DNA from: Williamsia limnetica
GTDB lineage: Bacteria; Actinomycetota; Actinomycetes; Mycobacteriales; Mycobacteriaceae
Assembly: GCF_003217475.1 (NCBI RefSeq)
Contig: NZ_QJSP01000006.1
Location: 1 to 49,781 of the forward strand
Reading direction: 5' to 3'
Length of the DNA: 49,781 nt
Both the position numbers and the translations under genes were made by a program. A model generated the notes under the pieces. The model saw nothing but the letters and a program-made list of their open reading frames with translations, searched no databases and was not told where the DNA came from. Of this stretch, positions 7,801 through 15,470 are shown in pieces. Numbering within the stretch: position 1 is the first letter of the stretch; each line of letters begins with the position of its first letter.

Positions 7801-8691
7801 CTAGCGCACGGCGGCCACCTGATTGGGATGCAAGACCTCCCTGGAGGCATGGAGGGTGTCGTGGACAGCAGCCTTGTCGTTGTCGCGCCACACCCGTGCC
7901 CGAAGAAGGTAGATGGTGGCGACCAGAGCGACCGCACCGAAGGTCGCAAGTCCGCTTTCGCCGGCGACGTAGGCCAGGTGGTCCGGATTGGATGCGATGA
8001 CGGCGGTGGCGCCCAGGGTGAATGCGGTGTTGGCGGCGTTGTGGGCCACTGCCACGGTCCACACGGAGTGTGAGCGGTCCCAGAGGTAGGCGTAGAAGAC
8101 TCCGGCGAGAGTGATGGTGGCGACCACGGCCGGGGCAACGATCCAGCGGGCACCGTCGGCGTCGTAGGTGGTGGCGATCAGGATCAGCGGCAGGTGGAAC
8201 AGTCCGTGGATGAACCCTGTGAGCAGTGCGGCCCTGCGCATTCCGGTGAGCTGTTGGATGCGCGGCAACAGGTATCCCCGCCAGCCGATTTCTTCACCGA
8301 GGATGAACAGAGTACCGATGCCGAGTTCGATGAGGAGGTCGACAACCCAGCTCGCGGTGCCGAGGGGAGTGGCAGTGATCGAGACGAAGTCGGCGACACC
8401 GGTCAGGACCGCGGCGCCGTAGGCGAGCAGTAGCAGGGCGACGGGAACTGTCAGAGCCGGCCTGAGCGCGGACCCGCCGGATTTGTTGAGTCCGAAGCTA
8501 CGCCACAGTTCTTTGCGGGACCCTCTGGGAATGACGGTGAACGTCATGATCGCAACTGTGAGCGCAGGTATGAAGACACTGAGCACCATGTTGATCTCGG
8601 CGTCGGGCAGGGCGGTGGCTACCGCGATGGCCAGCGAGAACGCCACGGCCACAAAGGCGGTGATCTCGCGGATGACTGGGGTGCGAAACAT
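7801..8691 (-). CDS. CPBP family intramembrane metalloprotease
   Basis: A 296-residue polytopic membrane protein with about seven or eight hydrophobic helices. The conserved CPBP (Abi/Rce1-like) motifs are visible in order: EEIGWRG (the EExxxR glutamate pair), FIHGLFHLP (second-motif histidine) and HNAAN near the C-terminus. Bacterial members are implicated in prenylated-protein-like processing, bacteriocin immunity or regulated proteolysis; the substrate is unknown. The reading frame extends upstream to an ATG at 8829 that overlaps the response regulator stop, but the ATG at 8691 is preceded by a good AGGAG and starts just before the first membrane helix. It probably shares a transcript with the two-component genes, across a hairpin at 8797-8824. 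Confidence 0.88.
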   Translation of the reverse strand: MFRTPVIREITAFVAVAFSLAIAVATALPDAEINMVLSVFIPALTVAIMTFTVIPRGSRKELWRSFGLNKSGGSALRPALTVPVALLLLAYGAAVLTGVADFVSITATPLGTASWVVDLLIELGIGTLFILGEEIGWRGYLLPRIQQLTGMRRAALLTGFIHGLFHLPLILIATTYDADGARWIVAPAVVATITLAGVFYAYLWDRSHSVWTVAVAHNAANTAFTLGATAVIASNPDHLAYVAGESGLATFGAVALVATIYLLRARVWRDNDKAAVHDTLHASREVLHPNQVAAVR

Positions 8692-8796
8692 CGGGGGTCT
8701 CCTGGGTGGTGGGGTGCGGCCCTGGTGGCCGTGTTCCATCAATCTCCTCCAGGAGGGGTGGGCCCGGCATCTGGCGCCAGGCCCCCGTTTCGTCGG

Positions 8797-8824
8797 CGCG
8801 TCTCTATCTGTAGACAGAGACGCG
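8797..8824. terminator. Intergenic hairpin after the response regulator
   Basis: CGCGTCTCT and its complement AGAGACGCG form a 9-bp stem, extendable across one mismatch by three further pairs. It lies between the response regulator stop (8829) and the CPBP start (8691). It could be a weak terminator or attenuator that reduces read-through into the protease gene. No T-run follows. Confidence 0.5.
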
Positions 8825-8828
8825 AGCA

Positions 8829-9488
8829 TCAGGTTCGCGGCACGGCCAGTCCCGATTCGTAGGCGTACATCACCAGTTGCGCGCGATCACGGCTGTCCAG
8901 CTTGGTCAGCAGATGGCTGACGTGGGTCTTCACGGTCCCGTATCCCATGTGAAGCGCAGCGGCGATCTCGTTGTTCGACAACCCTTGTGCAACGGCGAGC
9001 AGCACCTCACGTTCGCGTTCGGTGAGTCCATTCGCGGCGCTCTCTCGCGGCGTCGTATCCGGCAGTGCAGCGAAGCGTTCGATCATTCGGCGGGTGACGG
9101 TGGGGGACAGTAGCGCTTCTCCGGCGGCGATCACCGTGATGGCGTCGAGCAACAACTCAGGCCTGGTGTCTTTGAGAAGAAACCCGCTCGCACCTGCGCG
9201 CAGTGCTGCTACAACGAGCTCGTCCTCATCAAAAGTGGTCAGGATCAGCACCTTGGTGCTCGCGCACAACGGATCGGTGACGATTCGCTGCGTGGCCTCG
9301 ATGCCGTCCATGATGGGCATCCGGACGTCCATCAACACGACGTCCGGGGTGGTGCGCCGGCACAGGTCCCAAGCTTGTTGGCCATTGCTCGCCTCGCCGA
9401 CGATCTCGATGTCCGGTTCGGAATGCAGGAGCACCGCGAACCCGGAACGGACCAGTGCCTGGTCGTCGACAACTGCCACCGTGGTCAT
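8829..9488 (-). CDS. NarL/LuxR-type response regulator
   Basis: A 219-residue two-domain response regulator. The receiver domain (1-120) carries the acidic pair VDD (8-9), the phosphoacceptor aspartate D54 in VVLMDVRMP, the switch threonine in LILTTFDED and the conserved lysine in GFLLKDT. The C-terminal LuxR helix-turn-helix runs from about 150 (LTEREREVLLAVAQGLSNNE to GTVKTHVSHLLTKL). Its ATG overlaps the kinase TGA by one base (TGATG), so the two proteins are made together. It presumably binds DNA as a phosphorylated dimer; the downstream CPBP protease gene is a likely target by position. Confidence 0.95.
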   Translation of the reverse strand: MTTVAVVDDQALVRSGFAVLLHSEPDIEIVGEASNGQQAWDLCRRTTPDVVLMDVRMPIMDGIEATQRIVTDPLCASTKVLILTTFDEDELVVAALRAGASGFLLKDTRPELLLDAITVIAAGEALLSPTVTRRMIERFAALPDTTPRESAANGLTEREREVLLAVAQGLSNNEIAAALHMGYGTVKTHVSHLLTKLDSRDRAQLVMYAYESGLAVPRT

Positions 9489-10678
9489 CAGGAGCCGTTC
9501 TCTGTGAGGGGAAGTGTTGCGTGGGCGCGGAATCCGCCGTCCGCGGTAGGGCCGGAGGCGAACCTTCCGCCGACGAGGTGGGCGCGTTCGCGGAGCCCGC
9601 TCAGGCCGTGTCCGCCGCTGTCCTGACTCGGTGCAGCCGACCGTCCGCCGGGGTCGGTGATCTCGATGTCCAGTTCGTCGGTGCGGTATGTCAGTTGAAC
9701 ATGCGCACGGGGTCCACCGTGTTTGAGCACGTTGGTCAGTGACTCCTGCACGATGCGGTATGCCGCCAGTTCCACTGCGGGGTCCAGTCGTGTTGCGGCG
9801 CCTTCGATTTCGAGGTCGATGTTGACTCCGGCTGTTTGCACCACCGCGACCAGCGCCGGTACGTCGTCGATGCCTTGCGGTACCGGGCCGCTGACCGGAT
9901 CGTCCTCTTGGCGCAGTACTCCGAGCATGGACCGTGTCTGTGCGAGCGCCTCGCGGCTGGTCTCCGCGACGATCTGCAGCGCCCGTTCGGCCGCGTCGAC
10001 GTCGGTGCGGATCACATGGGCGCCCACTCCCGCCTGGACGGCGATCAACGACATGCTGTGCGCCACCACGTCATGCAACTCCCGGGCGATGCGCAGACGC
10101 TCTTCGGCGACTGCGCGGCCCACCTGCTCACGCGCCAGGATGGCATCGTGTTCGGCGGCCAAGAGTTGTTCGCGTTGGCCGGCTCTGCGCGCCCGGATGG
10201 CATCTCCGACCGCCCACGCGGTGATCAGGAGTGCCCAGGCCTGTAGGAGGTCCGCGGTGCGCAAGTCTGGGATGTCGATCGCCGAGAGAATGCCGAACAG
10301 CGCCATCGTCGCGACCAAAGCGATGGCCGCGTTGCGTCGCCTGCCATGCGCTGCCAATGAATAGAGGCTGAGCAGCAACAAGATCGACAGCAGCCCGATG
10401 TAGTGGCCGGTCAGCGTGACGATCAGGCATCCGGCGCCAAACGTGCAGTAGGAAAACGTTGGATATGTCCGTCGCCAATAGAGCGAACCCGTCGCGACTA
10501 CCGTGCCGATGACCGCAACGGCGTCGGGGCCCCGTAGGCGCGGGTCGATGCCCTCGATGTCGGCGGCGAACAACGCACCGAGCGCGAGGACCGTTGCGAC
10601 CACGGCGATCGAGATGTCCAGATAGGGCGACAGGCGCCGGCCGGCTGTTGCCCACAGGCCGTCGGGGTGCTTCATCAC
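9488..10678 (-). CDS. Sensor histidine kinase (HisKA_3 type)
   Basis: A 396-residue membrane kinase. Residues about 18-160 contain five or six hydrophobic segments and no extended extracytoplasmic domain, so it probably senses a signal in or near the membrane, like LiaS/DesK-type kinases. A short coiled-coil leads to the HisKA_3 phosphorylation site ARELHDVVAHSMSLI with histidine 202. The ATPase domain shows the N-box QESLTNVLKHG, a DPGGRS G1-like segment and GHGLSGLRERAHLVGG. It is the upstream gene of the kinase-regulator pair. The stimulus cannot be deduced. Confidence 0.93.
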   Translation of the reverse strand: MMKHPDGLWATAGRRLSPYLDISIAVVATVLALGALFAADIEGIDPRLRGPDAVAVIGTVVATGSLYWRRTYPTFSYCTFGAGCLIVTLTGHYIGLLSILLLLSLYSLAAHGRRRNAAIALVATMALFGILSAIDIPDLRTADLLQAWALLITAWAVGDAIRARRAGQREQLLAAEHDAILAREQVGRAVAEERLRIARELHDVVAHSMSLIAVQAGVGAHVIRTDVDAAERALQIVAETSREALAQTRSMLGVLRQEDDPVSGPVPQGIDDVPALVAVVQTAGVNIDLEIEGAATRLDPAVELAAYRIVQESLTNVLKHGGPRAHVQLTYRTDELDIEITDPGGRSAAPSQDSGGHGLSGLRERAHLVGGRFASGPTADGGFRAHATLPLTENGS

Positions 10679-10749
10679 CGCTCTGCCCGGCTGCTCATTC
10701 GCGGATCGTACGCGGTCGGTTGGGCGACCGGCCGGGTTGCGCCGATGTC

Positions 10750-10768
10750 CGCGTACTGGATGTACGCG
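10750..10768. terminator. Hairpin downstream of the acid phosphatase
   Basis: Perfect 7-base arms CGCGTAC and GTACGCG around a TGGAT loop, immediately after the phosphatase stop codon (10771) in the direction of its transcription. A weaker repeat (GGTCG/CGACC) lies at about 10714-10729. A terminator is the simplest reading. Confidence 0.45.
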
Positions 10769-10770
10769 AA

Positions 10771-11910
10771 CTAGGGAGTAGCTGCGTACGCCGCTGCGAG
10801 ATCGATGCGCAGCCAGCCGCCGTCGGGCCCCGACTTGTCGAGCGGGTATCCGGCAGGGATGGCGGTCTGCTCGAGGACGGCCAGACGCTGCTGATCGGTG
10901 AGGTTCGGGAACTTGGTCTCCAGCAGGGCGGCGGCCTCGGCCGGGATGCGGTTCTGCTGGTTTGGGTGCACCTGTGGAAGTCCGTAGGTCATCAGCGCTT
11001 GGTGCTCCGTCACGGCCGCCTCGGTGGTCAGGTACGGCGTATCGGTGGCGATGAACTCGCCCAGCGGCACGCCTGTGGCCTTCTCGAGCTGCTCACGCAG
11101 TTGGGCACCCGCCTCGTCGATCAGCCGGTCGAAGCCGGGATCAGAGAGTCGGGCCGCGGTGAGGTCCATGGCCATCAGTCGGCCGCCCATCACATCGAGC
11201 GGGTAGTGGACGCCGAGGACGACACGGCCGAGCCCGATTTCTCCGGCGCGAGCGATGATCTGCGGACCGAGTTCCGGCAACCACGAAGCCAGCAGCGCGC
11301 CCTTCCAGTAACCCATATTGGCGTGGCCGGAGGGATACGACCCGTTGCCTTCGAGTTCGGCGTAGAGATGGCCGCCGGGCTCGTCGTAGCGCTTGATGCT
11401 GCCCGGAGCCGCGACGAACGGGCGGGGGTTGTTGAAGATCTGCTTCTCGGGCAACGTCGTCCCCGACGGCAGTCCGGCGCGCGCCAGATCACCCTCGGCG
11501 AGAGCGGCAACCTTCGGCAGTTTGCCGTCGTTGAGCAGCTTGAGGAAGACGGGGCCCAACTTGTGGCCGAGCGCGACGGACAGCGAGACCAGTCGGTCGT
11601 CGTAGTTGATCTCGATTGCGTCCTGTTGCTGCTCCGGGGTCGCGTTGTTGTTGATCTGCACCACAGTGCTCGAGTTCTGCGCCATGACGGCGGGGTTGTT
11701 GTCGCGCAATCCGTTGAACCCGTCCAGCACGGGGAGGTAGGTGCCACCCGGCGGGAGATCCGACGGGTAAGGCCCGATCAGCTGCGTCGGGCTGAAACCC
11801 TGCGGAGCCGTATCCGCGGTGGCAACCCCGCTGACCGGAAGAACGAGGGCGACGGCCGCCAAGATCGCCAAGACGACGGAGCGGGAACGCGAAAACGACA
11901 TGACCTGCAT
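10771..11910 (-). CDS. Secreted class A acid phosphatase (PAP2 superfamily)
   Basis: About 379 residues. An N-terminal arginine-rich region, a hydrophobic core (VVLAILAAVALVLPVSGVA) and an A-x-A-like cleavage region form a convincing signal peptide. The PAP2 phosphatase motifs are all present: K-x6-RP as KQIFNNPRP, the class A signature GSYPSGHAN and GRVVLGVHYPLD with the catalytic histidine and aspartate. Class A enzymes are vanadate-sensitive, non-specific periplasmic or secreted phosphomonoesterases. At nearly 380 residues this is longer than enterobacterial members (about 250) because of N- and C-terminal extensions. Starts at 11937, 11910 and 11901 are all possible; none has a strong ribosome binding site. 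It appears monocistronic. Confidence 0.88.
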   Translation of the reverse strand: MQVMSFSRSRSVVLAILAAVALVLPVSGVATADTAPQGFSPTQLIGPYPSDLPPGGTYLPVLDGFNGLRDNNPAVMAQNSSTVVQINNNATPEQQQDAIEINYDDRLVSLSVALGHKLGPVFLKLLNDGKLPKVAALAEGDLARAGLPSGTTLPEKQIFNNPRPFVAAPGSIKRYDEPGGHLYAELEGNGSYPSGHANMGYWKGALLASWLPELGPQIIARAGEIGLGRVVLGVHYPLDVMGGRLMAMDLTAARLSDPGFDRLIDEAGAQLREQLEKATGVPLGEFIATDTPYLTTEAAVTEHQALMTYGLPQVHPNQQNRIPAEAAALLETKFPNLTDQQRLAVLEQTAIPAGYPLDKSGPDGGWLRIDLAAAYAATP

Positions 11911-12114
11911 ATTTCCCGATGCGGTGCGCGGGCACAAGTTTACGAATCGCTGATCAGGGCGCGTACTGGGCGAACCGTCGGTCGGTCACCTCGATGTGGA
12001 GCGGTATTCATCTGTCGGCAATCCACCTGGCAGCGGCAAAAGGTCGTCGTTGACTTCGGAGAGACTGCGGATGTGGACAACGTCGGCTGCGCGCCCGGAC
12101 GCCTGGATGGCTAG

Positions 12115-12190
12115 TGGTGCCCCCTCTCGGGCTCGAACCGAGGACCTGCGGATTAAAAGTCCGTAGCTCTACCAACTGAGCTAAAGGGGC
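12115..12190 (-). tRNA. tRNA-Lys (TTT)
   Basis: On the minus strand a complete 73-base cloverleaf plus an encoded CCA. Acceptor arm GCCCCTT pairs with AGGGGGC, the D-arm contains AGCTCAGTTGGTAGAGC, the anticodon loop is CTTTTAA, and the T-arm carries GGTTCGAGCC. It lies opposite to the Glu-Asp-Phe cluster. Confidence 0.95.
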
Positions 12191-12309
12191 GTACCCGGGA
12201 ACCATCGGTTTCAGGGCGTCACGAAGTTTACAGATGGGGTGCCCGGAGGTGAAAACGGGGGAGTCGGAGTGTCTGCGGCGTCAGAGCTGCCGCACGCATT
12301 GGCGCTTGC

Positions 12310-12331
12310 CGCATCGGTTCAAACCGATGCG
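12310..12331. repeat. Perfect 22-bp palindrome
   Basis: CGCATCGGTT and AACCGATGCG flank a two-base centre. It sits in the 270-base spacer between the divergent tRNA-Lys and tRNA-Glu genes, about 75 bases upstream of the predicted tRNA promoter. No gene ends here, so an operator is as likely as a terminator. Confidence 0.5.
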
Positions 12332-12406
12332 CCGGGCACCACGCGATGCGCGAGGATGCAGCTGGATTGCCAAGATTTGTACAAAAATGGGGCAGGACCA
12401 GCGGAT

Positions 12407-12436
12407 TTGGGATTTGCCGCACCGGTGTCATATTCT
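12407..12436 (+). promoter_or_regulatory. Probable promoter of the Glu-Asp-Phe tRNA cluster
   Basis: TTGGGA at 12407-12412 and TATTCT at 12431-12436 are separated by 18 bases and lie 27 bases before the mature 5' end of tRNA-Glu. The surrounding sequence is unusually AT-rich for this window. The assignment rests on spacing and position only. Confidence 0.45.
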
Positions 12437-12462
12437 GATTCAGCTCCCAACGGAGATTACCG

Positions 12463-12535
12463 GCCCCCTTCGTCTAGCGGCCTAGGACGCCGCCCTTTCA
12501 AGGCGGTAGCGCGGGTTCGAATCCCGTAGGGGGTA
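12463..12535 (+). tRNA. tRNA-Glu (TTC)
   Basis: A 73-base cloverleaf: acceptor GCCCCCT with AGGGGGT (one G-U pair), anticodon loop CTTTCAA, T-arm GGTTCGAATCC. No CCA is encoded. It is the first gene of the plus-strand tRNA cluster. Confidence 0.95.
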
Positions 12536-12573
12536 CGCATGGCCATAGTGACGTATGGCTGAGCACAAAGCAT

Positions 12574-12647
12574 GGCCCTGTGGCGCAGTTGGTTAGCGCG
12601 CCGCCCTGTCACGGCGGAGGTCGCGGGTTCGAGTCCCGTCAGGGTCG
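12574..12647 (+). tRNA. tRNA-Asp (GTC)
   Basis: A 74-base cloverleaf with acceptor GGCCCTG pairing CAGGGTC, anticodon loop CTGTCAC and T-arm GGTTCGAGTCC. It begins 38 bases after tRNA-Glu and is probably co-transcribed with it. Confidence 0.95.
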
Positions 12648-12654
12648 CTTTACA

Positions 12655-12674
12655 GTTTCCGGTTCGCCGGAAAC
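12655..12674. other. Hairpin in the tRNA-Asp/tRNA-Phe spacer
   Basis: An 8-bp stem GTTTCCGG/CCGGAAAC closed by a stable TTCG tetraloop, starting 8 bases after tRNA-Asp. It may act as a partial terminator or as a processing signal in the precursor transcript. Confidence 0.5.
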
Positions 12675-12718
12675 CGCAAGACAGAAGTTAGGTGTGGCAT
12701 TCGGTTCGAGTGCCGTCC

Positions 12719-12795
12719 GGCCAGGTAGCTCAGTTGGTACGAGCGTCCGCCTGAAAAGCGGAAGGTCGTCGGTTCGATCCCGACTCTGGCCACCA
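12719..12795 (+). tRNA. tRNA-Phe (GAA)
   Basis: A cloverleaf with acceptor GGCCAGG/TCTGGCC, anticodon loop CTGAAAA, T-arm GGTTCGATCC and an encoded CCA at 12793-12795. It is the last gene of the cluster and is followed by a terminator; beyond it the sequence is degraded. Confidence 0.95.
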
Positions 12796-12825
12796 TCAGT
12801 TCTAGGTCAGAGAGTTTCCTGACGC

Positions 12826-12856
12826 AATCCGGTCCTCCACGAGGACCGGATTTTCG
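12826..12856 (+). terminator. Rho-independent terminator of the tRNA cluster
   Basis: A perfect 12-bp stem AATCCGGTCCTC/GAGGACCGGATT with a three-base loop, followed by a T-run that overlaps the end of the stem. It lies 30 bases after the tRNA-Phe CCA end. This is the most classical intrinsic terminator in the window. Confidence 0.85.
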
Positions 12857-13386
12857 CGTTTCATGGGGCAACTGTGGGGCAAGAACGAGGGTGCTGCCAA
12901 CGAGCGGACGCTCAAAAGCCTCTTGTTTCGGGCCGACTCGGTATGAGTTGCGGCGCGCAAGCGGAATGGTTGTGGCGGTGGTCTATCCCGAATGAGTTGG
13001 TGCTGGTCAGCTTGGGTGTGAACCGATTGCATCGGATGGTCTAATCGTCGGACGTGACGCGATTGGGGCGAAAGTCGTGAGTGTCCTTCGTCTAGCGGAA
13101 GGTCGGCGGTACCGGGCGCCGCGATCAACCAGAACGGACACAGTGACTCGGCTTCGACGGCGACGGCTACGGGGTGTGCAGGCGGCTTTGTTCACAGCAA
13201 CGCGTCGAGTAGGCGCAGGGGTCGTCCTCGACGCCCGACTCAGCGCCGGCTGCAGTCTCATTAAGTCAGCAAGTCTCCCTCGATCATGTTCCGCATCATC
13301 AGTGGTGAGCCAGATCTGAGTCGGCAGGCGGGAGATGGTCGCGAACTTTGTGGGCCAGTACCCTGATGGGTCAACACGGCACGTTA
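12857..13386. other. Gene-poor, probably degraded stretch after the tRNA genes
   Basis: I see no intact gene. Short open frames exist on both strands but none has a start signal or a recognisable family. A 14-base exact copy of the 5' part of tRNA-Glu (CCTTCGTCTAGCGG) lies at 13085-13098. Together with the nuclease-gene remnant that follows, it looks like the residue of DNA that once entered beside the tRNAs. Confidence 0.45.
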
Positions 13387-13712
13387 TCAGTCGCTTTCCG
13401 CGGTGGCGGCGGCATACCAATCGCGGGCAACCTGGTCATCGAGCTTGTCAATGAGGACGGAGAGGTGTCCCCACGGCAATTGTCCAACAGGCTGTTGGAC
13501 AATTGCCTCTCGTGGCCAGGCGCCGGCGATGGTGCGTATGTCGTGCAGGTTGCTGCGTGAGAACCCCCCATGTGTCGGGAACTCCGTTCGCGGGTCAGTG
13601 GCGAGGCGATCGAGTACGCGGCTACCTCACCACCCTTGCGCGCCCTGATGTTCAAGTATCGGCCGGCCGATGACCCAGTACAACGACAGCAGCTGTCTGT
13701 TGACAGTACAAG
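13387..13712 (-). pseudogene. Remnant of a DUF1016 (YhcG-type) nuclease gene, N-terminal domain
   Basis: Read on the minus strand, about 108 codons match the DUF1016 N-terminal domain of YhcG-like PD-(D/E)xK proteins: LLSLYWVIGRPILEHQ, then GSRVLDRLATDP, EFPTHGGFSRSNLHDIRTI, IVQQPVGQLPWGHLSVLIDK and LDDQVARDWYAA, ending at a TGA (13387-13389). The normally continuous QGWG region is interrupted by an in-frame TGA. The first residues are missing at about 13712, beside the MFS stop, and the whole C-terminal nuclease domain is absent. Full-length relatives are about 350 residues and occur in defence or mobile contexts. The family match is from memory of its conserved motifs. Confidence 0.72.
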
Positions 13713-13723
13713 TTGCCTGAATA

Positions 13724-14953
13724 CTATTGGTCGTCGCGCCAAAGGCGAAGCCGACCGAACACCACGAGTCCGGCAGCGGCAATGGCGGTGAGTCCGCCAC
13801 CGTAGACCGCTATGGCAACGGGTGGAGGCAGGACTGATCCGAGGGCTCCCGCGAGCATCGAACCAAAGGCGCCGCCGAGGACCGTCATGGCGCTCCAAAC
13901 ACTGTTGATTCGGCCGCGAAGGCGGTCCGGTGTACTGCGTTGCAGCAACGTGAACTCAAGGATTGCCCGCACGCCGATGGCAAGACCTGCTGCCATGAGG
14001 AATAGGAACGTTGCCCACAACCAGGGGGTCGCGCCGGTGAGAGCAATGAGGCCCAAGCCGGCGGGAGCGACCACGAGGATGAGCAAGCCCTTACGTTCAA
14101 ATGTAGCGACCCATCCGCTGGTAACCGATCCGATACCCGCTCCGAGAGCGATACCGGAGTAAAGCAGTCCCGCGGCGCGGGGATCGTTGCCGAAGCGGTG
14201 ATCGACCAGCGCGGGGATCAGGACCGTCATGCCTGCGCCCAGCAGCGCGACGACACCGATGAACAAGACTGACCGGATCACCGGACGGTTCCACGCAAAG
14301 TGCAGGCCCTCAATCAGTGACCGCGCCGGATGTATGGACTCGGCGCCTTCGGGCCGAAGGGGCGGCAGACTCGAGAGCAATGGCAGCGTCGCAAACGTAC
14401 CCAACGCTGCTGCGCTGTAGTTCCACGTGACACCGCCCGCCGCGATGACCAGCCCACCGACCGCCGGAGCAGTCATCATTCCGACTTCTGCGGTCAAGCC
14501 ATTGATTGCTGCTGCCGCGGAGAACTTGTCCGGAGAAATTAGCCCGGGAGTCGCAGCGAGCAGGGCGGTGAAGCTGATCGCGCCCAGGCCCCCATCGACA
14601 GCGCCGAGGACATAGATGGCAAGGACGCTGGGATCGTCGAACATCGCGTTCACCGCTAGCCCGGCAAATGCGAGCCCACAGAGACAGCGACTCCACAGGA
14701 TCAACGGGCGGCGGTCGTTGCGATCGGCGAGCACACCGCCGAGCAGCGAACCGGCGAATGTGGCCACCCCGGTTGTTGTTGCGACAGCACCCACTTGGGT
14801 ACTTGATCCGGTGAGCGCATATACCTGCACAGAGACCGCAACCGTGAGCATACCGATACCGAAGACATTGATCGCTCTCGCAATGACGATATTCCGGAAT
14901 GGGCGGCTCTCTCGCAACGGGCTGGTATCGAGAAGAATTCTGCTGGCCGGCAC
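13724..14953 (-). CDS. MFS transporter, EntS-like siderophore exporter
   Basis: A 409-residue major facilitator protein with about 12 hydrophobic helices. It opens with SRPFRNIVIARAINVFGIGM and has the loop 2-3 motif GGVLADRNDRRPL, a pattern typical of the MFS_3/EntS group that exports enterobactin-like siderophores. The C-terminal half contains RGRINSVWSAM, another EntS-type feature. Its location downstream of the siderophore-binding lipoprotein and reductase genes supports a role in siderophore or related metabolite export. No siderophore synthetase is present in the window. The gap to the upstream gene is 517 bases, so it may have its own promoter; I see no iron box there. Confidence 0.85.
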   Translation of the reverse strand: MPASRILLDTSPLRESRPFRNIVIARAINVFGIGMLTVAVSVQVYALTGSSTQVGAVATTTGVATFAGSLLGGVLADRNDRRPLILWSRCLCGLAFAGLAVNAMFDDPSVLAIYVLGAVDGGLGAISFTALLAATPGLISPDKFSAAAAINGLTAEVGMMTAPAVGGLVIAAGGVTWNYSAAALGTFATLPLLSSLPPLRPEGAESIHPARSLIEGLHFAWNRPVIRSVLFIGVVALLGAGMTVLIPALVDHRFGNDPRAAGLLYSGIALGAGIGSVTSGWVATFERKGLLILVVAPAGLGLIALTGATPWLWATFLFLMAAGLAIGVRAILEFTLLQRSTPDRLRGRINSVWSAMTVLGGAFGSMLAGALGSVLPPPVAIAVYGGGLTAIAAAGLVVFGRLRLWRDDQ

Positions 14954-15470
14954 AAGCTACCTATCGCTGGAAGCCAAACGAAAATGCTACAAATTTCACT
15001 AGACGTTAGACGCGCAGGGCGATCGCCCGCCAGCAGTCTTCGCGTCTACGTTCATCTGCCGCGGCGGATCTGATCAGCCAATTTCTCTGCGCAATCTTTG
15101 TGGGGCGGCCTCCTTGACTGTAATCTCGCTGCCTGCAGCGGAGTTGAACTATCGTGTTAAGGCCACTTAGCTGCCGGAGGCGCATTTGTTCGTTCGCCTA
15201 GTCGTAGCTGCGGATGATGTTGGCCGGGCCCCGGCGTGCTGACCGATCGACGTCCGGACGGTGTAACCAACCTCCGATGGCCCGAACGCCAATGCAAGCT
15301 GGCGGTAGCGGGTCGGTGTCATGGCTCGGGGCACGTCTGCGTGTTCGCGACTGCCGTGTATCTCGCTCTGGCCGCAATGGCGAAAGCCCGCGGGGTCTCT
15401 GAAGGCTTCCGGAAACGACTCATCCCGGGGGCTGAGTCGAGTTCAGAATTGTAGAAGTTGAGCGGGGTCT
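14954..15470. other. 517-base gap between MFS and binding-protein genes
   Basis: No gene with a credible start or family is visible on either strand; two overlapping plus-strand frames of 62 and 72 codons lack family resemblance. It presumably contains the MFS promoter near 14960-15010, where the sequence is AT-rich. I found no TTAGG-type iron box. Confidence 0.4.

Noticed and set aside
7801-8829. Long start of the CPBP gene at 8829 overlapping the response regulator stop
   Set aside because: The extra 46 residues are Arg/Pro-rich and cover the hairpin; the 8691 ATG has a better ribosome binding site.
12650-12871. A 73-codon minus-strand frame with the phrase ARVGIEPTTFRFSGG
   Set aside because: It is the antisense translation of tRNA-Phe, a well-known false protein.
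12870-12890. GTGGGGCAA recurring near 12880, 20210 and 40470 as a possible attachment site
   Set aside because: Only nine to ten bases are shared, the flanks differ and no integrase is present; likely chance.
13475-13507. A perfect 16-base inverted repeat GGCAATTGTCCAACAG with a one-base centre, looking like a strong operator or terminator
   Set aside because: It lies inside the recognisable DUF1016 coding remnant, where the bases encode the conserved IVQQPVGQLPW stretch. The symmetry is probably accidental to that coding sequence.
13387-13712. In-frame TGA in the DUF1016 remnant as a possible selenocysteine or recoding site
   Set aside because: The gene also lacks its start and whole nuclease domain, so plain decay is the simpler explanation.
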